From the NCBI GenBank assembly GCA_042663485.1, contig JBHTAF010000003.1: a DNA stretch of 64,000 nucleotides; one strand, 5' to 3'. This document shows positions 34,666-42,479 of this stretch, one piece after another. A program made the translations under genes and the position numbers. The notes under the pieces are model-generated. The model saw only the letters and a list, made by a program, of their open reading frames with translations, had not been told where the DNA came from and searched no databases. The first letter of the stretch is position 1. Each line of letters begins with the position of its first letter. Source of the DNA: Natronosalvus sp042663485. GTDB lineage: Archaea > Halobacteriota > Halobacteria > Halobacteriales > Natrialbaceae.

Positions 34666-34784
34666 CGAGCACGAATGAGGTTCGTCCGACTTCGACCGAC
34701 TGTCTCGCTCGCTACCGGTCGCAGGAAAGAGACGAGACCCGAGGCGATGGACAGGGATTTGGTCTCGCCGTCACAAGGGCCGGT

Positions 34785-35978
34785 ATGGACACCACGGACG
34801 CGTTCGTCGGCCTCGAGTGCATCGACTGTGGGGCGTCGTTCGACGCCGAAACTGGAACCCATCGCTGTCCCGACTGCGACGGCATCCTCGACCCGACCTA
34901 CGACTACGACGCGGTCGACCTCGACCGGGAGACACTCGAGGCTCGCCCGTTCGACTCGATGTGGCGCTACGAGGAACTGCTCCCCTTTACCCGGGCGTCG
35001 GCGGTGACGATGGACGAGGGTGCGACGCCGTTAGTCGACTGTCCGAAACTCGCGGACGAACTCGGCGTCGGCCGCGTCTTGATCAAGGACGAGGGCCGAA
35101 ACCCGACGGGGACGTTCAAGGACCGCGGCCAGACCCTGGCGATGACGGCCGCGAACCAGCACGGTGCGAGCGACGTCGCGCTGGCGTCGGCGGGCAACGC
35201 CGGACAGGCCGCCGCCGCGTACGCCGGCCGTGCCGACATCGACTCGCACGTGTTCCTCCCGTCTCGAGCGGGCTTCACGACCAAGGCGATGGTGAACGTC
35301 CACGGCGGCGACATGACCGTCGTCGGCGGGCGAATCGGCGACGCAGGCGCGGCTTACGCCGACGCGATGGCCGAACACGACGACTGGTACTCCGTGAAGA
35401 CGTTCGTGACGCCCTACCGCCACGAGGGCAAGAAGACGATGCTGTACGAGATCGTCGAGCAACTCGATTGGGCGGTCCCCGACGCCATCGTCTACCCGAC
35501 CGGCGGCGGCGTCGGCCTCGTGGGAATGTACAAGGCGGCCGAGGAGTTCCGCGACCTGGGGCTCATCGACGACGTGCCGGCGCTGTACGCCGCTCAGGCG
35601 ACGGGCTGTCAGCCGATCGTCGAGGCCTTCGAGGACGGCCGCGAGCGCCACGATCCCGTCGAGTATCCTGACACCATCTGCGGCGGCATCGAGATCCCCA
35701 ATCCCGGCGCCAGCCCGTGGATCCTGGAGGCCCTGCGCGAGAGCGACGGCGGCGCGGTCGCGACCGACGACGACGCGATCCTCGAGGCGGCCGTCGCCGT
35801 CGCGAAGAGCGAGGGCCTCGAGATGGCGCCGACCTGCGCGGCGGCGGCCAGCGGGGCCTGGGAGCTCGGCGAGCGCGGGGCGTTCGACGACGACGCGACG
35901 GTTGTGATCCTCAACACGGGGGCCGGAAACAAGGACGCCGACGTGCTGCGAAGTCACCTGATGGGCCAGGGCGTCTGA
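34785..35978 (+). CDS. thrC: Threonine synthase
   Basis: PLP enzyme converting O-phosphohomoserine to threonine. An N-terminal zinc ribbon (Cys12, Cys15, Cys28, Cys31) is followed by a fold-type II PLP domain with Schiff-base Lys112 in NPTGTFKDRG, the SAGNAGQAAAAYA phosphate-binding region and the PTGGGVGLVG loop. 397 aa, complete. It stands alone, convergent with the siroheme-decarboxylase gene. Confidence 0.94.
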   Translation: MDTTDAFVGLECIDCGASFDAETGTHRCPDCDGILDPTYDYDAVDLDRETLEARPFDSMWRYEELLPFTRASAVTMDEGATPLVDCPKLADELGVGRVLIKDEGRNPTGTFKDRGQTLAMTAANQHGASDVALASAGNAGQAAAAYAGRADIDSHVFLPSRAGFTTKAMVNVHGGDMTVVGGRIGDAGAAYADAMAEHDDWYSVKTFVTPYRHEGKKTMLYEIVEQLDWAVPDAIVYPTGGGVGLVGMYKAAEEFRDLGLIDDVPALYAAQATGCQPIVEAFEDGRERHDPVEYPDTICGGIEIPNPGASPWILEALRESDGGAVATDDDAILEAAVAVAKSEGLEMAPTCAAAASGAWELGERGAFDDDATVVILNTGAGNKDADVLRSHLMGQGV

Positions 35979-36059
35979 CCGTCGCTCGAGGTCTGGCGAT
36001 GCTCGATGAGAAGGAAACCGAACTCTCCAAAACCACGATTTCCAAACGGAGATTCTCAC

Positions 36060-37130
36060 TCAGGACGTCTCGACTAACGCCTCGTACTGCGCTCCCGTCT
36101 GTTTCAACGTCTCCGTCGAGTACAGGCGCTCGTGGGTGACCGGCAGGTACTCCCCGGCGAGTTCGTCGATTTTGGCGTCGACGGCGGCCTGGTCGCGCCC
36201 GTGGATCATCGTGAATAGGTTGTAGGGCCACTCGAGGTCGGGTCGTCGCGGTCGGTGGTAACACAGGGTCACGTAGGGCAGCGAACCAGCGCGCTCGCCC
36301 CACTCGTCCAGCCGGTCGTCTGGAACGTCCCAGACGACCATGCAGTTGGCGTCGAAACCGGTGACGACGTGGTTGACGATGCAGCCGATCCGCTTGATGC
36401 AGCCCTCGTCTTGGAGGCGGGAAACGGCCTCGAGCACCTCTTCGACGGACACGTCGCGCTCGAGCTCGACCGCGAGTTCCGCCGCGATGTCACCGTAGGG
36501 CGTCCTCGAGAGCGGGAACCCGTCCTGGATCGCGAGCAAGAGCGCAGCGTCGAACGGCGAGAGATCGCCCGCGGCGTCCTCGCTGATCCGAGTTGCGGAG
36601 GCGTCGGTGCCGTCCTCGAGGCTCTCCCGTGCGAAACTGTCCGCGTTCACCACGGGAAACTCGAGGTCGATGTAGTAATCCGTCAGCATCGGGAGCACTA
36701 ACACAGTGCAGCCGGTTCGCTCCTCGATCTCCTCGAGGATGCGGTCCCGCGTCTCCCGGGAGCCGGCGGTGACGACGAACCACATGTTCCACTCGTGGTC
36801 GCGGGCGTAGTTGTGGTTGACCTGGCGGTAGTCGTTGATCACCTCGGTAATTTCGTCGAATCGATCTTCGGGCGCCTTGACGGCCGCGAGCGTCGAGGAT
36901 CCGATCACAGGCGGGTTGAGAACGGCACCGAAGCGACGGAAGATCCCGGCCTCGCGCAAGCCTCGGACGCGCTCGAGGGCCTCGTCCTCGTCGATCTCGA
37001 GGGCGTCGCCGACGACGCGGAATGGACGCTCGGCGATCGGAAACCCGCTCTGGTAGCCGTCGATAATGGCGGCGTCCGTCTCGTCGATCGTCTCGCGCCA
37101 GTCGTCCGCGGCCGATCGAGTGGAACTCAT
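36060..37130 (-). CDS. Double-length Lrp/AsnC-fold siroheme decarboxylase (AhbA/AhbB-like)
   Basis: 356 aa made of two tandem units, each an AsnC-like helix-turn-helix plus a ligand domain. Unit 1 (about 12-155) ends in NHNYARDHEWNMWFVV; unit 2 (about 190-340) contains LCYHRPRRPDLEWPYNLFTM. These histidine-rich motifs are those of siroheme decarboxylase (AhbA/AhbB), which converts siroheme to 12,18-didecarboxysiroheme in the alternative heme pathway. In many archaea the two subunits are separate genes, so a fused pair here could act alone. It may otherwise be labelled an Lrp/AsnC regulator. Confidence 0.8.
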   Translation of the reverse strand: MSSTRSAADDWRETIDETDAAIIDGYQSGFPIAERPFRVVGDALEIDEDEALERVRGLREAGIFRRFGAVLNPPVIGSSTLAAVKAPEDRFDEITEVINDYRQVNHNYARDHEWNMWFVVTAGSRETRDRILEEIEERTGCTVLVLPMLTDYYIDLEFPVVNADSFARESLEDGTDASATRISEDAAGDLSPFDAALLLAIQDGFPLSRTPYGDIAAELAVELERDVSVEEVLEAVSRLQDEGCIKRIGCIVNHVVTGFDANCMVVWDVPDDRLDEWGERAGSLPYVTLCYHRPRRPDLEWPYNLFTMIHGRDQAAVDAKIDELAGEYLPVTHERLYSTETLKQTGAQYEALVETS

Positions 37131-37284
37131 TGGTCGAAGTAGGGACGACCCGCACCTATCGCTTTCGGGTTTCTCGAGTGTGGGTTGGTAGGTACTCGAG
37201 ACCGGTTTCTCCGGACTCGTCCCGCAGTCGAGCGAGACACCCAGACCACGCGGGAATTATCCCCTCGGAGCACGAACTGGGAGT

Positions 37285-37731
37285 ATGTCCCGCATCGAAG
37301 TCGCCGAACTCGAGAAGGCCGAACGGACGTCAGCGCTCGGCACCGGCGGCACGGGCGTGCTGTCGTTTTCGACCGAGGGCGACGAACCGCCACGGACGGT
37401 GCCAGTGTCCTACGGCTACGACCCTGTCGAATAGACCTTTTACTTCCGGCTGGCGACCTCACCGGAGCACCCGCTCGAGACGTTCGACGGCCACGCCGTC
37501 TCGTTCGTCACCTATGACGCCAACGACGAGTGGTGGAGCGTCGTCGCGAAGGACCGCCTCGAGGTCATCGAGCGCGACGACGTCGGCACCGACGCCCTCG
37601 AGGGCCTCGAACGCGTCGAGATTCCGTTGATCGACATCTTCGGGACTCATCCCCGAGAGATTGACTTTGCGTTCTGTCGCCTCGAGCCGACGGCGTTCAC
37701 GGGTCGTCGGGAGTCGAGCACGGCGCCGTGA
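37285..37731 (+). pseudogene. Pyridoxamine 5'-phosphate oxidase-like FMN-binding family gene interrupted by an in-frame TAG
   Basis: The plus-strand frame from the ATG at 37285 runs 49 codons (MSRIEVAELEKAERTS ... VSYGYDPVE), meets TAG at 37432-37434, then continues without any shift for 98 more codons (TFYFRLATSPEHPLETFDGH ... ) to TGA at 37731. Both halves have clean haloarchaeal codon use and together make a normal 148-residue haloarchaeal split-barrel protein. The TAG falls where the family usually has Asp/Glu, so GAG to TAG is the simplest change. It is either a recent nonsense mutation or a sequencing error. No second rescue start is obvious. Confidence 0.85.
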
Positions 37732-37831
37732 GCGGCTTCGGATCGCTTTCGTTTCTAACTTAGTCGGCCACCACGCCGCTTCGACCGGACCAAACGGGAG
37801 GTTTTTCCCCGCCCCATCCCAACCTCGATCC

Positions 37832-38896
37832 ATGGCCCAGGCTACCCAGGACTTCGGCGAGTGGCCGCTGAAACGCCTGATGACCGAAATCGTCGGCTCC
37901 GGTCCCAAATCCGCCGACGACATGACCCGCGAGCAGGCTCGAGAGGCGTTCCGACGGATTCTCGCCGACGAACCCGACCCGACTACGCTGGGGGCGTTCT
38001 GGCTGGCGAACCGCTGGAAGAAGAACACACCCGAGGAGCTGGCAGCCTTCACGGACGTCATGCGCGAGGAGAGCGTCGTGACAGCCGAACCCGACTGCGA
38101 CCCCGTGGACTGCGGGGCGAACTACGACGGCAAGCACACCACGGCCGTCCTCGGCGTTGCCGCCGGCATCGTCGCCGCCGCCACGGGAACGCCCGTCGTT
38201 GCCCACTCCGGCGACCGCGTCCCGACCCAGAAGGGCACGGCGTACAAGCACGTCCTCGACGAACTGGGCGTCCGGACGGAGCTCGAGCCCGCCGAGTCGG
38301 CCGAGATGGTCGACGAGACCAGCTTCGGCTTCTACTACCAGCCCGCCTTCAACCCCGGCGTTCACGCGCTGTACGACCGACGCGACCAGATGGGCGTTCG
38401 CACGTTCGTCAATACCATCGAGACCGTCGCCAACCCGGCCAACGCCGACGTCCACCTCGGCTCGTTCTACCACCTTGCGTTCGCCAAGAAAATGTGCGAC
38501 CTCGTCGCCGAGAGCGAGGTGCTCGAGTTCTCCCGCGTCGTCATGTTCCAGGGGATGGAGGGCTACGACGACATCCGCCCCGGGTACACGAAAGTCGCCG
38601 ACTGGCGAGCCGGTGAGTTCGACGACTTCGAAATCGAGACCGCCGAGTACGGCATGGAGATGGAAAACGACGACCTCGCCGTCGACGACGTCGACGCCGA
38701 CTCCGCGGCGATCACCGAGGCGGTTCTCGCTGGCGAGCGCGACGACCACTTCGCCGACGCCGTCGCGCTCAACGCTGCGTTCCGGATGCTCGCCCGTGAC
38801 GACGTCGAGGATCTCGAGGTCGGCCTCGATCGCGCCCGCGCGGTCGTCGACGACGGGAGCGCAGCGGCGGTGCTCGAGGAGTTGCGCGCGTTCTGA
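37832..38896 (+). CDS. Anthranilate phosphoribosyltransferase-family paralogue (TrpD-like)
   Basis: 354 aa with the family's helical N-domain (LMTEIVGSGPKSADDMTREQAREAFRRIL) and phosphoribosyltransferase core. The true TrpD motifs are altered: VDCGANYDGKHTTAVLGVAA replaces the GTGGDxxxT(F/N)NIST type, and VAHSGDRVPTQKGTAYK replaces KHGNRAxSSxxGSAD. It is therefore probably not the tryptophan enzyme; a different phosphoribosyl acceptor is likely. No trp genes adjoin it. Start at 37832 (MAQATQDFG). Confidence 0.8.
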   Translation: MAQATQDFGEWPLKRLMTEIVGSGPKSADDMTREQAREAFRRILADEPDPTTLGAFWLANRWKKNTPEELAAFTDVMREESVVTAEPDCDPVDCGANYDGKHTTAVLGVAAGIVAAATGTPVVAHSGDRVPTQKGTAYKHVLDELGVRTELEPAESAEMVDETSFGFYYQPAFNPGVHALYDRRDQMGVRTFVNTIETVANPANADVHLGSFYHLAFAKKMCDLVAESEVLEFSRVVMFQGMEGYDDIRPGYTKVADWRAGEFDDFEIETAEYGMEMENDDLAVDDVDADSAAITEAVLAGERDDHFADAVALNAAFRMLARDDVEDLEVGLDRARAVVDDGSAAAVLEELRAF

Positions 38897-38956
38897 CTCT
38901 CGACGCCTCGAGTCGAGACCACCACTGTTTTCACCGCGCCCCTCGTCGGCCGTGGT

Positions 38957-39472
38957 ATGGCAAATCCGACAGCGACGCTTCACACGAGCGAAGGCGACAT
39001 CACCGTCGAACTGTTCGAAGAGCGAGCGCCCCGAACGGTCGGGAACTTCATCGGCCTCGCGACGGGCGAGCGCGAGTGGACCGACCCGGAGACCGACGAG
39101 CGCGTCACCGACGAACCGCTGTACGACGACGTCCCTTTCCACCGCGTCATCGAGGGGTTCATGATCCAGGGCGGCGACCCGACCGGCACCGGCCGCGGCG
39201 GCCCCGGTTACACCTTCGACGACGAGTTCCACGACGATCTCACCCACGACAGCCCCGGCACCCTCTCGATGGCTAACGCCGGCCCGAACACGAACGGCTC
39301 GCAGTTCTTCATCACCCTCGACGCGACGCCCCACCTCGACGGGCGCCACTCCGTCTTCGGCGAAGTGACTGACGGGATGGACGTCGTCCGCGAGATCGGT
39401 TCCGTAGAAACGGACGGGAACGACAAGCCAAAACGCGACATCGTTCTCGAGTCGGTGTCCGTCGATCGGTAA
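38957..39472 (+). CDS. Cyclophilin-type peptidyl-prolyl isomerase
   Basis: 171-aa cytoplasmic isomerase. Landmarks: FHRVIEGFMIQGGDPTGTG with the catalytic Arg, NGSQFFITL and the HSVFGEVTDG loop. The insertion TDPETDERVTDEP around residues 40-55 is acidic and halophile-like. Complete, with 60 nt separating it from the TrpD-like gene. Confidence 0.94.
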   Translation: MANPTATLHTSEGDITVELFEERAPRTVGNFIGLATGEREWTDPETDERVTDEPLYDDVPFHRVIEGFMIQGGDPTGTGRGGPGYTFDDEFHDDLTHDSPGTLSMANAGPNTNGSQFFITLDATPHLDGRHSVFGEVTDGMDVVREIGSVETDGNDKPKRDIVLESVSVDR

Positions 39473-39543
39473 GATCGATCGCGGGGTCGATCGCACCCCT
39501 CGAAACCGTAACGCGAAAGACTGTCGCCTCCCGAGGTGACGAT

Positions 39544-39915
39544 ATGAGCGACGCACGCGAGGAGACCGCTGAAACCGACGAGGCCGAAGGACGGCCACGC
39601 CCCAGCGACGTCGGCTCGAGCGATGGGCCGCCGGTCGACGAGAAGCCGTACAAGATAATCTTCGAGGCGAACAAGTGCTTCGGCGCGGGCAAGTGCGCCG
39701 AGGTGAGCGACAACTGGGAGATGGACCTCCAGACGAGTCTCGCGCGGCCGAATTCGTACTTCATCGGCGAGGACGACCTCGAGGACAACGTCCGCGCGGC
39801 CGAGGTCTGCCCGGCGAAGAAAGACCAGGGCTGTATCCACGTGATCGACCGCCGGACGGACGAAGAGATCGCGCCGGATCCACACGGCGACGGCACGCTG
39901 AGCGTCGACTGGTAG
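39544..39915 (+). CDS. Ferredoxin-type iron-sulfur protein
   Basis: 123 aa. After a 32-residue acidic, polar N-terminus comes a ferredoxin fold with four cysteines: Cys45 and Cys51 (CFGAGKC), then Cys89 and Cys97 (CPAKKDQGC). The spacing resembles single-cluster (3Fe-4S or 4Fe-4S) ferredoxins used as cytochrome P450 or oxidoreductase partners, not the 2Fe-2S haloarchaeal ferredoxin. Partner unknown. Confidence 0.8.
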   Translation: MSDAREETAETDEAEGRPRPSDVGSSDGPPVDEKPYKIIFEANKCFGAGKCAEVSDNWEMDLQTSLARPNSYFIGEDDLEDNVRAAEVCPAKKDQGCIHVIDRRTDEEIAPDPHGDGTLSVDW

Positions 39916-39978
39916 TCGCCGCGGAACCATCCTGCAGTGACGACAAGGTCCATATGCGTTCGAATCGAAGGGTGACGC

Positions 39979-41100
39979 GTGCGATCTGTTCGTCTCCTGC
40001 TTTTGATACTCGTCGTCGTCGTGCTCGTTACCGGCGGCTGTCTCGACTTCGGGACGTCGACGGGTCCTCGAGACGTCGATGGTGGAGACGGTGACGACGG
40101 CGGCGAACTCGAAGACGGCGGCGAACTCGAAGACGGTGGCGACACTGACGACAGCGACGATCACTCCAACGACAGCGAAACGGATCGGAAGACGGGCACA
40201 CTCGAGATACACCACATCGACGTCGGACAGGCCGACGCAACCCTGCTGATCGAGCCATCGGGGGAGACGATGCTCGTCGACAGTGGCGACTGGCGAGACG
40301 ACGGTGAGCAGGTCATCGCCTACCTCGAGGAGCGGGGAATCGACCGCGTCGACCACCTCGTCGCGACCCACGCCCACGCCGATCACATCGGCGGCCACGC
40401 CGCGGTGATCGAGCACGTCGAGACGAACGGCGACGGCGTCGGCGCCGTCTACGACTCCGGCGTCGTCTCGACGAGCCAGACCTACGAGCGCTACCTGGAC
40501 GCCGTGGAGGAACACGACGTCGACCTCTTTCAGGTTCGGGAAGGGGACGCCGTCGACTTCGGCGAGGCGGAAATCGAGTTCTACAACCCGCCTGCTGAGG
40601 GCCCGGACGACGGGGACGGACTCAACGACAACAGCGTCGTCCTGACGGTGACCTACGGCGACGTCTCCTACCTGACGACTGGTGACGCCGAACGCGCGGT
40701 CGAATCGCGTCTGGTCGAACGCCACGGCGACGACCTCGAGGCGGAGATCTACCAGGCTGGCCACCACGGGTCGTCGACCAGTTCGTCGTCGCCGTTTCTC
40801 GACGTCGTCGATCCCGACGTGACGGTCGTCTCGGCTCCCCTCGAGAGCCAGTACGGACACCCACACGACGAGGTGCTCGCGGCCTTCGGCGAGCGCGGAA
40901 CCGAAACCTACTGGACGGGCGTCCACGGACACGTGGTCGTCGCCACGGATGGCGAATCGATCGCGGTAGAGACGGAGCGGTCCGGTCCAACGGACGGACA
41001 CGTCCTCCTCGAGGAGTTCTCGACCGATGAAACGGAGACGTCCGAGCGATTGGCCCAACGCCTGACCGGATTCCCAACGGAGGTACTCTCACTCCCATGA
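39979..41100 (+). CDS. Exported metallo-beta-lactamase lipoprotein, ComEC C-terminal-domain-like
   Basis: Begins with GTG at 39979 and has a hydrophobic signal ending in the lipobox VTGGC (Cys21), so it is anchored outside the membrane. An acidic linker (about 35-70) contains a tandem GGELED repeat. The metallo-beta-lactamase domain then shows IHHIDVGQADATLL and the metal motif THAHADHIGGH (His131, His133, Asp135, His136) and later YQAGHHGS. This is the ComEC/Rec2 nuclease-like group. As a free-standing exported enzyme it could hydrolyse nucleic acid or phosphoesters outside the cell. Its stop overlaps the DUF3006 start (ATGA). Confidence 0.88.
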   Translation: MRSVRLLLLILVVVVLVTGGCLDFGTSTGPRDVDGGDGDDGGELEDGGELEDGGDTDDSDDHSNDSETDRKTGTLEIHHIDVGQADATLLIEPSGETMLVDSGDWRDDGEQVIAYLEERGIDRVDHLVATHAHADHIGGHAAVIEHVETNGDGVGAVYDSGVVSTSQTYERYLDAVEEHDVDLFQVREGDAVDFGEAEIEFYNPPAEGPDDGDGLNDNSVVLTVTYGDVSYLTTGDAERAVESRLVERHGDDLEAEIYQAGHHGSSTSSSSPFLDVVDPDVTVVSAPLESQYGHPHDEVLAAFGERGTETYWTGVHGHVVVATDGESIAVETERSGPTDGHVLLEEFSTDETETSERLAQRLTGFPTEVLSLP

Positions 41101-41504
41101 CTAGTGCGACTGTCACTGCCGTCCTCGACCGCATCGTCGACGAATCGATCGCGGTGTTGCTGCTCGAGACCGAGGCCGGCGACGAAGGCGAAGACAACGA
41201 CGAACACGGCAACGACGTCGATGGCATCGAATACGAAACACTCGATGGCGAAGACACCGAAGCCGACAGCGGCGGAGCCACCGAAGCCGATGACGGCGAA
41301 GACGCTACGAAACGCCGGCAACTCGAACTCGACCTCGAGTCACTCCCCGAGGACGGTCGCCACGAGGGGGCCGTCTTCGAGATTGTTCTCGAGGACGGAG
41401 CCGTTCGCGAGATGCGGTACCGCCCCGACGAGGAGGCCGACCGCCGCGACCGATTGCAGGATCGCTTCGACCGACTCTCCGACCGACTCCCGGACCGGGA
41501 CTAA
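41097..41504 (+). CDS. DUF3006-family protein
   Basis: 135 aa. The DUF3006 beta strands at the ends (TAVLDRIVDESIAVLLLE and GAVFEIVLEDGAVREMRYRPDEE) are interrupted by about 55 residues of Asp/Glu-rich low complexity. Translationally coupled to the metallo-beta-lactamase lipoprotein by a 4-nt overlap, a pairing also seen in bacteria. DUF3006 has no known function; a small regulator or substrate adaptor of the hydrolase is a fair guess. Confidence 0.8.
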   Translation: MTSATVTAVLDRIVDESIAVLLLETEAGDEGEDNDEHGNDVDGIEYETLDGEDTEADSGGATEADDGEDATKRRQLELDLESLPEDGRHEGAVFEIVLEDGAVREMRYRPDEEADRRDRLQDRFDRLSDRLPDRD

Positions 41505-41667
41505 CTGTCAGCAATCGCCTCGTTTCACGTACGTCTCTACGTTCTCACACGTCTCCGTCTGGAACGCTTCTAGTTTCGGTCGGCTCACTGACCACGTCTC
41601 AGCTACGCAATCTCACGGACCCGTCCCAGCCGATACTTTCACGTACCGGACACACCCATACCCGGTA

Positions 41668-41712
41668 ATGATCGACCGACTCGTCCGGAGGCAGAGAACG
41701 TATGCCGACTAA
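41668..41712 (+). other. Possible leaderless upstream ORF overlapping the rdfA start
   Basis: ATG at 41668 opens a 14-codon frame (MIDRLVRRQRTYAD) that stops at 41712, 8 nt after the rdfA ATG (41702) in another frame. A TATA-like ATACTTTC (41633-41640) lies about 30 nt upstream of 41668, so transcription may begin close to this upstream ATG. Confidence 0.3.
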
Positions 41713-42298
41713 AGTCGCACGTCTGCTCGAGACCTACGACCTCGAGGGCCTCGGACTCGAACTCGAGCAGCGCTGGCTCGGGAAGGGGTACGAACGGGAG
41801 AGCCTTCGCAAGTTGGCGAGACGGTTCAACGAACGGCTCCTCGGCGAGCGGATGACTCGCGCCGGTCTGTCGCCGCTCGACGGCGAGGTCGAGAACACGT
41901 ACCGACTCCTCACCGACGACGACGTGAGCGCCGGGATGCGAACCCAGGCCGAACGCGAACTCGAGCGGGCCGGCATCGACGTCGACGCCCTCCGGCGCGA
42001 GTTCGTCTCCCACCAGGCGATTCACACCTACCTGACGAGCGACCGGGAACTCGAGGGGCCCTCCAGCCAGACGACCCCGGAGGATCGCCTCGAGCGGGAT
42101 GCGGCGTCCATCCAGCGACTCTCGAGTCGGTTGACCGCGGTCACGGAGGATACCGTGAAGCGATACCGAGAGACGGACCTCCTCGAGAGCGGGTCCGTGT
42201 CGGTGCTCGTCGACGTGAACGTCCTCTGTGAGGAGTGCGGGGAGCAGTACGACGTCGCGACGTTCCTCGACCGCGGCGGCTGTCGCTGTCGCGAGTGA
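41702..42298 (+). CDS. rdfA: Rod-determining factor RdfA family protein
   Basis: 198-aa cytoplasmic protein of the family named for the Haloferax volcanii factor needed to form rod cells. The N-terminal region LLETYDLEGLGLELEQRWLGKGYERESLRKLARRFN is the hallmark. A helical middle part follows, and the C-terminus is a small zinc-binding module (LCEECGEQYD ... GGCRCRE; two CxxC/CxC pairs). The signalling role is known only genetically. As I recall, in H. volcanii rdfA lies beside an SMC-related gene (sph3) and ddfA, and the same first pairing is seen here. The last codons merge into a CGAGTGA repeat series. Confidence 0.88.
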   Translation: MPTKVARLLETYDLEGLGLELEQRWLGKGYERESLRKLARRFNERLLGERMTRAGLSPLDGEVENTYRLLTDDDVSAGMRTQAERELERAGIDVDALRREFVSHQAIHTYLTSDRELEGPSSQTTPEDRLERDAASIQRLSSRLTAVTEDTVKRYRETDLLESGSVSVLVDVNVLCEECGEQYDVATFLDRGGCRCRE

Positions 42299-42393
42299 TC
42301 GATCATCCGTCGCGAGTGATCGACCGGTTCTCTGACGTGTAACCAGCCCGCTCGAGTGACAAGCTTGCTCGAGTGAGCAACCTGCTCGAGTGA
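42292..42393. repeat. Five CGAGTGA repeats between rdfA and the SMC-like gene
   Basis: CGAGTGA occurs at 42292, 42313, 42353, 42370 and 42387. The first two are embedded in GTCGCGAGTGATCGA, the last three in GCTCGAGTGA with exact 17-bp spacing. The first copy includes the rdfA stop codon. Confidence 0.75.
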
Positions 42394-42447
42394 CCAGGGT
42401 CCAGAGCCAACGATCGCTGGCCAGCTGAAGCGAGCGATAGACGATGG

Positions 42448-42477
42448 CATATAAATACGTGGTGCCCCAAGTGGGGC
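42448..42477 (+). promoter_or_regulatory. Promoter and start-site palindrome of the SMC-like gene
   Basis: TATA-like GCATATAAATACG (42447-42459) is about 25 nt upstream of the ATG at 42480. Between them lies GCCCCA-AG-TGGGGC (42464-42477), a perfect 6-bp dyad covering the expected transcription start. A repressor there would block initiation. Confidence 0.6.
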
Positions 42478-42479
42478 CA

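Noticed and set aside
37432..37434. TAG read as pyrrolysine or recoded codon
   Set aside because: No pyl genes are visible, haloarchaea are not known for it, and the position matches an acidic residue one base away from TAG.
37760..39598. 612-codon minus-strand frame
   Set aside because: It spans three real plus-strand genes (broken FMN-binding gene end, TrpD-like, cyclophilin) and has no domain character; it is a GC-driven shadow.
39208..41058. 616-codon minus-strand frame
   Set aside because: Antisense of cyclophilin, ferredoxin and the metallo-beta-lactamase gene, with no recognisable motif.
42292..42393. Repeat series as a CRISPR array
   Set aside because: Repeats are only 7-10 bp with 17-40 bp spacing, there are no unique spacers of uniform length and no cas genes.
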